Below, piece after piece: positions 1 through 7,912 of a stretch of DNA of 47,410 nt (within the stretch, counting starts at the first letter, position 1; every line of letters begins with the position of its first letter). Made by a program: the position numbers and the translations under genes. The notes under the pieces are model-generated. The model was given only the letters and a program-made list of their open reading frames with translations. It was not told the origin of the DNA and ran no database searches. Origin of the DNA: a bacterium (GTDB lineage Bacteria > Zhuqueibacterota > QNDG01 > JAGLOF01); assembly GCA_023139105.1 (NCBI GenBank), contig JAGLOF010000065.1, forward strand, positions 1 to 47,410. The letters are read 5' to 3'.

Positions 1-13
1 AGCGCATAACAAT

Positions 14-121
14 GTATATAAAAAATAGGCGGGATAGTAGTAAAATCAAGGGTTGTAACTCACTTCAACCTTTCTGTAATTCGATAGTGGACTACCATAC
101 AATCGCCTACTTTTCATATAC
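14..121. repeat. Long imperfect inverted repeat (attC-like or foreign palindrome)
   Basis: Positions 14-31 pair with 104-121 at 16 of 18 bases. Positions 32-41 pair with 91-100 at 8 of 10, and about 48-55 with 66-73 at 7 of 8, leaving a bulge at 101-103. Just outside lie TAAC (6-9) and GTTA (129-132). The layout resembles a long integron attC site, which has outer RYYYAAC/GTTRRRY boxes and an extended imperfect stem. However, the outer boxes (GCATAAC, GTTAGCT) each miss the consensus at one position. It could equally be another mobile palindrome. It directly precedes a run of small AT-rich genes. Confidence 0.4.
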
Positions 122-176
122 TCTAAACGTTAGCTTTAATTGAAAAAACATCCAACCAATTGGAGAAATAAATGAT

Positions 177-464
177 ATGAGCTATTACTTCATTGCACAG
201 ATTAAAATTTATGATGAAAGTGAATATCAAAAATATCTTGATAAATCAGAAAGCATTTTTTCGAAGTTTAATGGAGAATATTTATCAGTAGATAATGGAC
301 CTATCATTCTTGAAGGAAAATGGGATTATACTCGGACAGTGTTGATTAAGTTTAAAAGTAAGTCTAATTTTGATGATTGGTACAATTCCGTTGAATACCA
401 GAAAATATTAAAGCACAGATTAAATGCTGCAAATTGCGATACTTTATTGATAAAAGGATTATAA
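177..464 (+). CDS. DUF1330-family small protein
   Basis: This 95-aa protein has the size and pattern of DUF1330, a dimeric ferredoxin-like alpha/beta-barrel fold. The N-terminus YYFIAQIKIYD is followed by a Tyr-rich helix, a GGxY-like turn (FNGEYLSVD), the strand IILEGKWDYTRTVLIKF and the WYNSVEYQKI segment, all typical of the family. The biochemical function of the family is not established. GGAG at about 162-165 supports the ATG at 177 over the near ATG at 172. The next gene begins two bases after its stop, so the two are probably co-transcribed. Codon use is very AT-rich, like its three downstream neighbours and unlike the rest of the window, which suggests acquisition by transfer. Confidence 0.8.
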   Translation: MSYYFIAQIKIYDESEYQKYLDKSESIFSKFNGEYLSVDNGPIILEGKWDYTRTVLIKFKSKSNFDDWYNSVEYQKILKHRLNAANCDTLLIKGL

Positions 465-466
465 AT

Positions 467-853
467 ATGAGAATTGAGCATGTAGCAATATGGACAGATG
501 ATTTAGAAAAAATGCGCAATTTTTATCAAACTTACTTCAACATGAAATGTGGTGATAAATATGAGAATATTATAAAAGGATTTTCATCCTATTCCCTTTC
601 ATTTGAGAGTGGAGCACGTATTGAGATTATGGAAAGAAAAGATATTTTAAATGGAAGTGAAGAAAAAGGAGATGTTAGTGGATTGACTCATATTGCTATA
701 TCTGTTGGTGAAAAGGACATTGTTGATAAACTTACGGAGCGGTTAAGGTTAGATGGTTTTGAAATATTTGGTGAACCTCGGACAACAGGGGATGGGCATT
801 ATGAAAGTATAATTTTAGATCCTGAAGGAAATCATATTGAAATTATGGAATAA
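467..853 (+). CDS. VOC/glyoxalase-family protein
   Basis: This 128-aa single-domain vicinal oxygen chelate protein begins IEHVAIWTDDLEKMRNFY, the classic first strand and helix with a metal-ligand His. A second half follows, with GLTHIAISVG and, at the end, DPEGNHIEIME carrying the terminal Glu ligand. Members include glyoxalase I, fosfomycin-resistance enzymes and ring-cleaving dioxygenases; the substrate cannot be told here. The frame is open from 434, but ATG 467 with AAAGG just upstream gives the correct domain start and a 2-bp gap to the DUF1330 gene. Small VOC genes of this kind are common cargo on gene cassettes. Confidence 0.85.
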   Translation: MRIEHVAIWTDDLEKMRNFYQTYFNMKCGDKYENIIKGFSSYSLSFESGARIEIMERKDILNGSEEKGDVSGLTHIAISVGEKDIVDKLTERLRLDGFEIFGEPRTTGDGHYESIILDPEGNHIEIME

Positions 854-879
854 CAACTAGTAAATGAAAGGATAAACAA

Positions 880-1305
880 ATGAATATTAATTTAAAAAGT
901 GTATTTATAAGTGGATTTGTGGCTGGGCTTATAATAATCGTTAGTGGATTGGGAATGATTCCTCTTGTTGGCAACCAAATGAATGAGGTGTTGGAAAGCC
1001 GTTCTTTACCATCTCTAAGTAATGGAGCCATGGGGTACTTTGGAATAATGTCAATTGTATTAGGAATTTTTATTGTTTGGATTTATGCTTTCGTTCAGTC
1101 TAACTTTAAATCAAAGTTAAAAGTAGCAGTTACAGTCTCTGTAATCATTTGGTTTTTAACGTATTTTTGGTCTAATGCTGCCCTTGTAGCTTATGGTTTT
1201 ATGCCATTCCGCCTTGCAGCAATAGGAACTGCTTACGGTTTACTTGAGTTAATACTGGCAAGTATAGTTGGTTCAAAACTATATAAAGAAGTAAAACAAA
1301 AATAA
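880..1305 (+). CDS. Small four-helix membrane protein, unknown function
   Basis: This 141-aa protein is almost entirely hydrophobic, with about four predicted membrane spans: roughly residues 8-30, 50-70, 82-104 and 112-134. It ends in a short basic tail (KLYKEVKQK). I do not recognise the family and see no catalytic motif. AAAGGA at about 868-873 precedes the ATG by a normal distance. It sits 26 bp after the VOC gene and 47 bp before mntP in the same orientation, with the same AT-rich codon use, so it probably belongs to the same acquired block. Confidence 0.7.
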   Translation: MNINLKSVFISGFVAGLIIIVSGLGMIPLVGNQMNEVLESRSLPSLSNGAMGYFGIMSIVLGIFIVWIYAFVQSNFKSKLKVAVTVSVIIWFLTYFWSNAALVAYGFMPFRLAAIGTAYGLLELILASIVGSKLYKEVKQK

Positions 1306-1352
1306 ACTTTGTTGATGTATCTTCCTTTGTAAAAGGAAAGTTAAGATAAAAA

Positions 1353-1913
1353 ATGGACACTATCTCAATAATATTAATTGCAATTGGTTTGTCAATGGAT
1401 TCATTTGCTGTTTCAGTAACAAATGGATTAACAATTAAAGACTTAACCGTAAAAAGAGTTTTAATAATATCTTTTTCGTTTTCAATTTTTCAAGCTTTAA
1501 TGCCTTTAATTGGATGGCTTGCCGGTATTGGAATTGAAAAGTATATTAAGGCATTTGACCATTGGATAGCGTTTTTTCTTTTGTCATTCATTGGTGTGAA
1601 AATGATTTATGAAGGGCTAAGGAAAAATGAAATAGCAAAAGATTCGGAATTAAAAATATTAACATTAATGGGACAATCTTTTGCAACAAGTATTGATGCT
1701 TTTGCTATAGGAATAAGTTTTGCATTATTGGATTTGTCAATTGTAACACCTGTTTTGATTATCGGATTAATTACATTTGTAGTCTCATTAATTGGATTAC
1801 AACTTGGAAAATATTTTGGAAAAAGAATAGGGCGATCTGTTGAAATTTTTGGTGGAATTGTTTTAATAGGGATTGGGTTTAAGATTTTAATTGAGCACTT
1901 ATATTTTCAGTGA
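1353..1913 (+). CDS. mntP: Manganese efflux pump MntP
   Basis: This 186-aa protein has six hydrophobic segments and the two diagnostic inverted-repeat motifs of MntP (formerly DUF204): GLSMDSFAVSVTNG near residue 13 and SFATSIDAFAIGISFA near residue 110. Each carries the membrane Asp needed for Mn2+ export. Length matches the family. MntP is often controlled by a yybP-ykoY Mn riboswitch, but only 47 bp separate it from the upstream gene and I see no such structure there. It is the last of the four AT-rich genes at the window start. Its presence as apparent cargo is compatible with metal-stress adaptation. Confidence 0.92.
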   Translation: MDTISIILIAIGLSMDSFAVSVTNGLTIKDLTVKRVLIISFSFSIFQALMPLIGWLAGIGIEKYIKAFDHWIAFFLLSFIGVKMIYEGLRKNEIAKDSELKILTLMGQSFATSIDAFAIGISFALLDLSIVTPVLIIGLITFVVSLIGLQLGKYFGKRIGRSVEIFGGIVLIGIGFKILIEHLYFQ

Positions 1914-2273
1914 AAAGAACAAATGCTGCCTGACAAAACCTATACGTAATGCGGCTTTCATACAGGAACATTCGGGGAAGATATATTTTAGCTGAACAAA
2001 GATCCTCGATAGAGGCATGCGGAAGTAATACGAAAGAGTCCAGAGTGCATCACCCACTATTTTCAATGCAGAGCCAATCTAAAGATTGTAAATGCCAAAT
2101 AATTGTTGTATATTCATGGAAATTATCAGAGTATTGGTGTTTATACGTCAGATACTCATCCTGCAAACTCCTCCTGAAAGAGTTAGACTTCTAATAGAAT
2201 TCATTCTCCAAAGATGATGTTTATGTCTACAGTTTGCCATTATTTTTAATTAAAAACAATTGAGGGTACGCTT
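1914..2273. other. Gene-free stretch with REP-like remnants
   Basis: No convincing coding frame lies in this 360-bp interval; an 81-codon open frame at 1949-2194 has no recognisable protein character. Two sequences resemble the palindromic element at 18731-18753: TTCGGGGAAG at 1971-1980 looks like its right end, and 2000-2025 (AGATCCTCGATAGAGG, then CATGCGGAAG) looks like a diverged full copy. This may be the scar between the AT-rich block and the resident chromosome. Confidence 0.4.
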
Positions 2274-3911
2274 ATTATTACTACATCGAAAATGTCAATT
2301 TTATTTGGCCAGCAGATCTTATTTAAAGAGGTCTCTATAAAGTTTGCAGAAGAGAACTGCTACGGACTGATTGGGGCAAATGGAGCAGGAAAGTCTACTT
2401 TTTTAAAGGCTCTTGCCGGTGAAATAGATATCAATTCAGGTGAAATCCACCTTCCCAAAGGAAAACGCATTGCTACTCTTAATCAGGATCACTTTGCTTT
2501 TGATGAATATACTGTAATGCAGACAGCATTAATGGGGCATGAAGAAATATATAAAATCCTTATGGAGATGGCTGATCTTGAAGCGAAGACAGATCTCACC
2601 GATGAAGAAGGCATGCGAATGTCTGAGATCTATGGTGAAATGGCCGACCTTAATGGATATGAAGCTGAGGCAGAAGCTGGAAAGATGCTTGACGGGCTGG
2701 GTATTTCGGCAGATCTTTATGATACACAAATGAAGGCCCTTGACGGCGGTGTGAAGGTGCGTGTATTATTGGTTCAGGCGTTATTTGGAAATCCTGATAT
2801 ACTTCTGTTAGATGAACCTACAAACAACCTTGATCTTGAATCTATCACCTGGTTAGAAGAATTTCTTTATAATTTTGCTAATACTGTCATTGTTGTAAGT
2901 CATGACAGGCATTTTCTCAATAAAGTATGTACTCATATTGCGGATATTGATTTTAAGACTATTAAGACTTATGCAGGTAACTATGATTTCTGGTATCATT
3001 CAAGTCAGCTTGCCATGCAATTGTTTAAAAATGAGAAAAAGAAACGCGATGATAAAATTAAAGATTTACAAGCCTTTGTCGCCAGGTTTTCGGCTAATGC
3101 ATCAAAGGCACGGCAGGCTACATCGCGGAAGAAGTTGATTGAAAAACTTACTATTGATGATATGCCTAAATCATCCAGAAAGCATCCTTATGTAGAATTC
3201 AAGCCTGAACGAAGTTGCGGCAAAAATGTTCTTAAAGTAGAGGGTCTAAGTAAAATAATTGACGGAGAACAGATTTTAAACGATATTTCATTTACCGTCA
3301 ATGGAGGAGACCGGATTGTTTTTATCGGATCCAATAATAATTACAAGACAGTTCTATTTGATATTCTTTCTGGTGATCTTGAAGCTGATAGCGGTACATA
3401 TGAGTGGGGAGTCACAATAAAGTCTATGTATATGCCCAGGGATAATTACAAATTTTTTGATAGTAATAAAGATATTATCGAATGGCTCAGGCAGTACTCC
3501 CTGGAGAATACAGATGATTCTTTCATTCGGGGGTTTCTGGGCCGGATGCTTTTCTCCGGTGAAGATGCTTTAAAAAAAGTTAAGGTTCTGTCCGGTGGAG
3601 AAAAAGTACGATGTATGCTTTCGCGTACAATGCTTTCCGGTGCCAATGTCCTCATTCTGGATGAACCGACAAACCATCTTGACCTTGAAGCGATTACTGC
3701 GGTGAATGACGGCATGAAAAAGTATTCCGAGGTTATTCTATTCGGGTCTCATGACCATGAATTAATCAGCTCTGTTACCAATAGAGTCATTGAATTTACG
3801 CCAAAAGGCATTATTGACAGGCATATGTCATTTGATGAGTATTTTGCTGATGCAACGGTCAAAGAAAAACGTGATGAGATGTATGATGGGCATCAGCGGC
3901 CGGTACTTTAA
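2274..3911 (+). CDS. ABC-F family ATPase (YbiT-like), probable AUU start
   Basis: This is a soluble ATPase with two nucleotide-binding domains and no membrane domain, as in the ABC-F translation factors that act on the ribosome. Numbering from the ATG at 2292: Walker A GANGAGKS 28-35, signature-like LDGGVKV near 150, Walker B LLLDEPTNNLD near 171, then a linker rich in Lys/Arg. The second domain has a degenerate Walker A, GSNNNYKT (346-353), and an intact LSGGEKVR. A weakened second P-loop and a WGVT motif are usual in the YbiT-like branch. The family normally begins M-I-x-T-S; here that reads ATT ATT ACT ACA TCG from 2274, preceded by GAGGG at 2262-2266. The ATG at 2292 lacks a ribosome site and would drop the first strand. 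I therefore favour AUU at 2274. Confidence 0.9.
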   Translation: MITTSKMSILFGQQILFKEVSIKFAEENCYGLIGANGAGKSTFLKALAGEIDINSGEIHLPKGKRIATLNQDHFAFDEYTVMQTALMGHEEIYKILMEMADLEAKTDLTDEEGMRMSEIYGEMADLNGYEAEAEAGKMLDGLGISADLYDTQMKALDGGVKVRVLLVQALFGNPDILLLDEPTNNLDLESITWLEEFLYNFANTVIVVSHDRHFLNKVCTHIADIDFKTIKTYAGNYDFWYHSSQLAMQLFKNEKKKRDDKIKDLQAFVARFSANASKARQATSRKKLIEKLTIDDMPKSSRKHPYVEFKPERSCGKNVLKVEGLSKIIDGEQILNDISFTVNGGDRIVFIGSNNNYKTVLFDILSGDLEADSGTYEWGVTIKSMYMPRDNYKFFDSNKDIIEWLRQYSLENTDDSFIRGFLGRMLFSGEDALKKVKVLSGGEKVRCMLSRTMLSGANVLILDEPTNHLDLEAITAVNDGMKKYSEVILFGSHDHELISSVTNRVIEFTPKGIIDRHMSFDEYFADATVKEKRDEMYDGHQRPVL

Positions 3912-4098
3912 TGGAAGTGTGTACTGAATAAGTTTAAAAAAAATCCAGGAAGACGGTGCTTTAGAGGGATGTGTTTAGTGTGGATACGAATGTGTCTTTT
4001 TTTGTATTGTCTTTTATGCCATCAACAGCCATGACAACCTTGCCATTGCATGGGGCAATTTCAAGACTCTGGAAGTTGTTTTTGTTGTTTTGATACTC

Positions 4099-4398
4099 TC
4101 AATGCAGCAAGTAGATTATAGTAGCACCCCATCCTCCAAGATGCGGTGCTGCATCGACGAAAGATGCTATGCGCATATCTGTCTTCAAGTACTCTCTTAC
4201 TTCAAATTTTAGCCTGCTTTTCCCTTTGCCGTGAATAACACGCAGCTCATAACAGTGTATGTCGAGCGCATTTTCAATAAATGCGTCCATTATCTCCGGT
4301 ATCTGCTCAGGAAAGAATCCGTGCAGATCCAGTATATCTCTCACTACAATGGGCGCAGGGAGGTCTTCACCTGGTCTGTCTCTTTCGGTGTTGTCCAT
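4099..4398 (-). CDS. Small Smr-domain protein
   Basis: This 99-aa protein is essentially one Smr domain, the nuclease-like module found at the end of MutS2 and alone in small proteins. Diagnostic motifs are LDLHGFFPEQI near residue 24 and VIHGKGKSRLKFEV near residue 54, followed by a small-residue C-terminus with GGWGATIIYLL. Smr domains bind nucleic acid and several nick DNA or cleave RNA; the role here is not known. Its start overlaps the end of the S9-peptidase gene by 55 bp in another frame, so translation is probably coupled. The same frame stays open for 45 codons past the stop (3961-4098). An alternative GTG start near residue 19 would avoid the overlap but would leave little sequence before the domain. 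Confidence 0.82.
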   Translation of the reverse strand: MDNTERDRPGEDLPAPIVVRDILDLHGFFPEQIPEIMDAFIENALDIHCYELRVIHGKGKSRLKFEVREYLKTDMRIASFVDAAPHLGGWGATIIYLLH

Positions 4399-6392
4399 TG
4401 TTTAATCCACTTAAATATAGTATCATACCATAATCTTGCATTGGCAGCTTTTTTAATGTATTGGCCTTCATCGGGAAAGTAGAGTAGTCTGCCGGGTATG
4501 GATTGGCGTTGAAGGGCTGTGAAGAGTTGAACACTCTGTCCCGGAGGTATATTTGAATCCAGAGCACCATGAATAAGCAGCATTGGGGTCTTCATTGACG
4601 CTGCCTTTTTTAATGGTGACCAGCGTTGGTAATTTCGCAGATTTGTATATGGTGTACCGTCAAATTCCCGTTCGAGGAAGTTTAACGCATCGGTACTGCC
4701 ATAAAAAGATACAGGATCAAAAATACCAGAGTGACTAACAAGGCATTTAAAGTCATTGGCCTGTGTTGCAATCCAGTTAATCATGTATGCTCCGTAGGAA
4801 CTTCCAGCGGCGGCCATTCTGTTTTTGTCAAGAAACGGATATTTTTCCAACGCAAATTCTACACCTGCCATTAGATCTTTGTACGGGCGATCTCCCCAAT
4901 GTTTGATGATGGCATCACAAAAATCTTGACCATAACCTTTGGATCCGCGGATGTTGATCATCATTACGGCTATTCCTTGCGAGGCAAACATAGATGCATT
5001 CCAGTGCCTGTTAAAGCTGTCTTCCCATGCTCCATGTGTCTCGTTATGAATAAGCAGTAACATGGGGTAGTGTTTTGTGTCTTTAAAAAAAGGCGGTTTG
5101 ACCAGCATTCCATGCACAACTCTATTATCAAAACTGGGAAACCAGAAGTCTTCTACTGTATTCATTTCTATGTTGTTGATTAATTCCTGGTTAAGATAGC
5201 TTAGCTGCATTGTATTGTCATCGCCAGTGATTTCTGTTTTTATAAGTTCCCATGGGCGTGAAATAGTATTTCGTATGAAGAGAATTGACGCATCATCGGG
5301 TGTGACGGCAATATGCCGATTTACACCTTGATGAATTAGTCCTTTGATTTTGCCTGATTCTATGTTAAGAGAATATATAACACGGCGTCCTACATCTGAA
5401 GCAGTAAAATAAATAAAATGTGAAGTGCTATTCCATGTTATTTCCAGTATATCAAGGTCAAATAATTCAGTCATATTTCTCTGTTCTCCGCTTTCCAGAT
5501 TACGGAGAATAAGATCATACTGATCAGCTTCATAGTTAGTTTTACGTGTGGCGCGCCAGGCCATAAAACGACCATCCGGAGAGTATGTCGGGCAACCGTC
5601 ATCAGCAGGGTTTTTGGTCATACATCTGATGGGGCCACCGGTTACAGGTGTGGCAAAGATATTATTATCAATAGAAAGGTCTGTCAATGTATCAGCTTTA
5701 CCTGTAAAAGTAATTGTTTTGCCGTCGGGAGAAAATGTGAAATTATGGCTATTACCCTTTAGTTTGGGAGGAGTATAAGAAGTACCTGTGCAAACATCCC
5801 ATACGCCATTTCCATCCAGCGGCATTATCCATATAGCCTGTCGCTGGCCGGATTTACGTTTATAACCGTGCCAATAGGTTAATTTGTCAATAATTTTAGC
5901 TCTGGTTCCAGCTATGTTGTGGAAATGTGTGGAGATTGAATCGGCTTCTATGTCAACTATCATGGCAAGATGAGACCCGTCAGGTGACCATTTGAAATTA
6001 TGAATGTCTCTGTCAAGATGACTGATTTGGTGAGCTTCACCGCCATGAGGGTCAATCAAATGGATTTGCCTAGAACCTGAACGGTCAGAGAGAAAAGCCA
6101 CCAGATTTCCATCCGGACTCCATGCAGGCTTGCCGTCAAAACCTTTGTAAGTGGAGAGTTGCCTGGGATTACCGCCCATGGTACGCAGTAAAAATATGTC
6201 AGATTCAGTTTGATTATTCAAAGGATCAGATTGGATCACTGTAAATGCAGTCCATTGGCCGTCCGGCGAGAGGGCAAGGTCAGTGAGACGGCGCATTGAC
6301 CACATTTCATCGAATGTTATGGCATGTTTTTGTGCCATGACAGGTATGATGACAGTCAGTACGAAAAAAATTAAACATCTGCAAGAAAACAT
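4344..6392 (-). CDS. Prolyl-oligopeptidase-like (S9) protein with degenerate active site
   Basis: This 682-aa exported protein has a signal sequence (MFSCRCLIFFVLTVIIPVMA). A beta-propeller follows, built of PD40 repeats (SPDGxW/xxAF at several sites), then an alpha/beta-hydrolase peptidase domain from about residue 410. The nucleophile motif GSSYGAY (Ser about 532) and the Asp in HGALDSNIP (about 612) are present. The catalytic His that should follow DEG is Gln (DEGQ, about 644), and the HGGP oxyanion-side loop reads HNET (about 449-452). It may therefore be a pseudoenzyme or have altered activity. The frame is open up to 6521, but that would overlap the SDR gene. ATG 6392, with AAAGG upstream and a 13-bp gap, starts the signal peptide cleanly. 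It is third in the minus-strand operon. Confidence 0.88.
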   Translation of the reverse strand: MFSCRCLIFFVLTVIIPVMAQKHAITFDEMWSMRRLTDLALSPDGQWTAFTVIQSDPLNNQTESDIFLLRTMGGNPRQLSTYKGFDGKPAWSPDGNLVAFLSDRSGSRQIHLIDPHGGEAHQISHLDRDIHNFKWSPDGSHLAMIVDIEADSISTHFHNIAGTRAKIIDKLTYWHGYKRKSGQRQAIWIMPLDGNGVWDVCTGTSYTPPKLKGNSHNFTFSPDGKTITFTGKADTLTDLSIDNNIFATPVTGGPIRCMTKNPADDGCPTYSPDGRFMAWRATRKTNYEADQYDLILRNLESGEQRNMTELFDLDILEITWNSTSHFIYFTASDVGRRVIYSLNIESGKIKGLIHQGVNRHIAVTPDDASILFIRNTISRPWELIKTEITGDDNTMQLSYLNQELINNIEMNTVEDFWFPSFDNRVVHGMLVKPPFFKDTKHYPMLLLIHNETHGAWEDSFNRHWNASMFASQGIAVMMINIRGSKGYGQDFCDAIIKHWGDRPYKDLMAGVEFALEKYPFLDKNRMAAAGSSYGAYMINWIATQANDFKCLVSHSGIFDPVSFYGSTDALNFLEREFDGTPYTNLRNYQRWSPLKKAASMKTPMLLIHGALDSNIPPGQSVQLFTALQRQSIPGRLLYFPDEGQYIKKAANARLWYDTIFKWIKQWTTPKETDQVKTSLRPL

Positions 6393-6405
6393 GATGCTGG
6401 CCTTT

Positions 6406-7179
6406 CTAGCGGGCGCAAGTTTGCGCACGTCCACCATCCAGGGGTATGCAGGCACCGGTAATCCAGGCAGCCTTGTCCGATGCCAGGAATGTAATAAGTT
6501 CAGCTGCTTCTTGTGGTTCACCTATGCGACCCAGAGGGTGTGTTGTCTTACTATGCTCCAGAAATGATGCATAGGCCTCACTATCCATGCCGCCGTTTTT
6601 ATGCAGCTGTGTACGCACTACACCCGGATTAATTGCATTTACACGAATAGAACGTTCAGCCAATTCCAATGCAATACAGCGGGTTATTTGATCCACACCT
6701 GCTTTGGAGACGCAGTAACATAAAATGCCAGGGAAAGAGCGGCTGCCGGTCACACTGGATACATTTACAATGTTTCCACTGGTTTTTTCAAGATGAGGTA
6801 CTGCTTCCTGTATTATGACAAAGAGTGAACGCAGATTTATATTCATCATCTTGTCCCAGGCTTCAAGGGTGGTAGTCACTACAGAACCACTGCCAATTAT
6901 TCCAGCGGCATTTATGAGAATATCCAGCTTTCCAAAATGATCAATAGTCTCATTTACAACATTGCGTGCTGTATTTTCATCTGAGAGATCAGCTGCTATG
7001 ACATGGCAGCCTGCACCATAGTCTCTTATGAGCTTTGCAGTCGATGCCAGATTATCTTCATCTCGCCCTGTAATTGATATGTCAATGCCGTCCTGTGCCA
7101 ATTGAACGGCTGTTGCACGGCCGATACCGCTGGATGCGCCAGTGACGAGTGCTACTTTTTTTTTATTTTTAATGGTCAT
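6406..7179 (-). CDS. Short-chain dehydrogenase/reductase (SDR)
   Basis: This is a classical SDR of about 257 aa. It has the nucleotide-binding TGASSGIG (residues 13-20 from this start), a DLSD segment, ILINAAG, the catalytic Ser in NVSSVTG, YCVSK as the Tyr/Lys pair, and NAINPGVVRT. It ends with WITGACIPLDGG, typical of FabG-like enzymes. The substrate cannot be deduced. A longer start at 7197 is possible, but ATG 7179 has GGGAG upstream and sits five bases after the preceding stop. It lies between a stand-alone pyruvate-kinase C-domain gene and an S9-family gene, an unusual operon context that hints at a metabolic rather than a lipid role. Confidence 0.93.
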   Translation of the reverse strand: MTIKNKKKVALVTGASSGIGRATAVQLAQDGIDISITGRDEDNLASTAKLIRDYGAGCHVIAADLSDENTARNVVNETIDHFGKLDILINAAGIIGSGSVVTTTLEAWDKMMNINLRSLFVIIQEAVPHLEKTSGNIVNVSSVTGSRSFPGILCYCVSKAGVDQITRCIALELAERSIRVNAINPGVVRTQLHKNGGMDSEAYASFLEHSKTTHPLGRIGEPQEAAELITFLASDKAAWITGACIPLDGGRAQTCAR

Positions 7180-7184
7180 ATATT

Positions 7185-7751
7185 TTAAAACTCCCATGGC
7201 TTACAAAGAATACCGCGGATTTTCAAGTCGAAAAAACGATGTGCATTTGCCGGTTTAATAACTACGGCTGTATCTATGCCTTTACCTGATCCTCCAAGTA
7301 CAATTGCATCTTCATCAGTACGTACCAGTCCTGCGTCTGTGGCCATCAAGGCAATCTCTACAGCTACTTTAATACCCTGGCCCATAATACGCAGTGTATA
7401 TGCCATTATCTCATCCACCTGATAGGTCTTGAGTTTATTACGAACAGCTCTACCAACACCTCCCAATGCATGTTGTGCAGTGAGTATCTTACAGCCGCGT
7501 GCCTCAATTTTTTTTCTATTTTCCAGTAGTAGCTCATTTTCGTTTTCATTACTGAATCCCTGTACATGTGAGACTGCTATCAGGTTGTGGAATTGTAATT
7601 GATCCAGGGCTTTAATAGCTGTTTCTCCGCTGGTTGTGGGTAGAATGATTGTTTTGATACTGAGCATATCGGCCCATTCACGAACAATTTCAAGGGTCTC
7701 ATCTGTGTTTTGGGGGCCTGGTTTTTTAAAATAGACTGTCTGGTATTTCAT
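7185..7751 (-). CDS. Stand-alone pyruvate kinase alpha/beta (C-terminal) domain protein
   Basis: This 188-aa protein corresponds to the C-terminal domain of pyruvate kinase (PK_C fold) without the catalytic barrel. It carries TIILPTTSGETAIKAL, the NLIAVSHVQGF strand-turn and DEDAIVLGGSGKGIDTAVVI. In full-length enzymes this domain holds the allosteric site. Free-standing copies occur in archaea and some bacteria, with unknown function. It is the first gene of the minus-strand operon, with a plausible promoter at 7787-7815. Its stop is five bases upstream of the SDR start. The SAM- and flavin-free small domain suggests ligand sensing, but that is inference. Confidence 0.85.
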   Translation of the reverse strand: MKYQTVYFKKPGPQNTDETLEIVREWADMLSIKTIILPTTSGETAIKALDQLQFHNLIAVSHVQGFSNENENELLLENRKKIEARGCKILTAQHALGGVGRAVRNKLKTYQVDEIMAYTLRIMGQGIKVAVEIALMATDAGLVRTDEDAIVLGGSGKGIDTAVVIKPANAHRFFDLKIRGILCKPWEF

Positions 7752-7786
7752 GTTGTCCTCGTATGTTTTATTTTGTCAATTATACA

Positions 7787-7815
7787 AATATAATAATCAA
7801 ATAAGAAAATACCAA
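7787..7815 (-). promoter_or_regulatory. Putative promoter for the PK_C-SDR-S9-Smr operon
   Basis: On the minus strand TTGGTA (7815-7810) and TATATT (7792-7787) are 17 bp apart, 36 bp from the first start codon. The same bases also read as TATATTTG 19 bp after TTGG, the spacing of Bacteroidetes-type promoters. Matched by eye only. Confidence 0.35.
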
Positions 7816-7912
7816 GTGAAAAGTCTATTGTTTTATGTCTTTACTGAATTGTTGATCTGCTGTACACTCGTTCCTGTCGCAGGATTAAGATTGTTATAGT
7901 TTGTCTTTTAAG

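Noticed and set aside
1..140. Canonical integron attC site
   Set aside because: The outer boxes deviate from RYYYAAC/GTTRRRY and no integrase or second site is visible, so only attC-like is claimed.
1306..1352. Mn riboswitch upstream of mntP
   Set aside because: Only 47 bp are available, with a short hairpin-like TTCCTTT/AAAGGAA; too small for yybP-ykoY.
1949..2194. 81-codon open frame
   Set aside because: No ribosome site, low protein-like character, and it runs across REP-like debris.
6393..6521. Longer S9-peptidase start at 6521
   Set aside because: It would overlap the SDR gene by more than 100 bp and put 43 residues ahead of a clean signal peptide.
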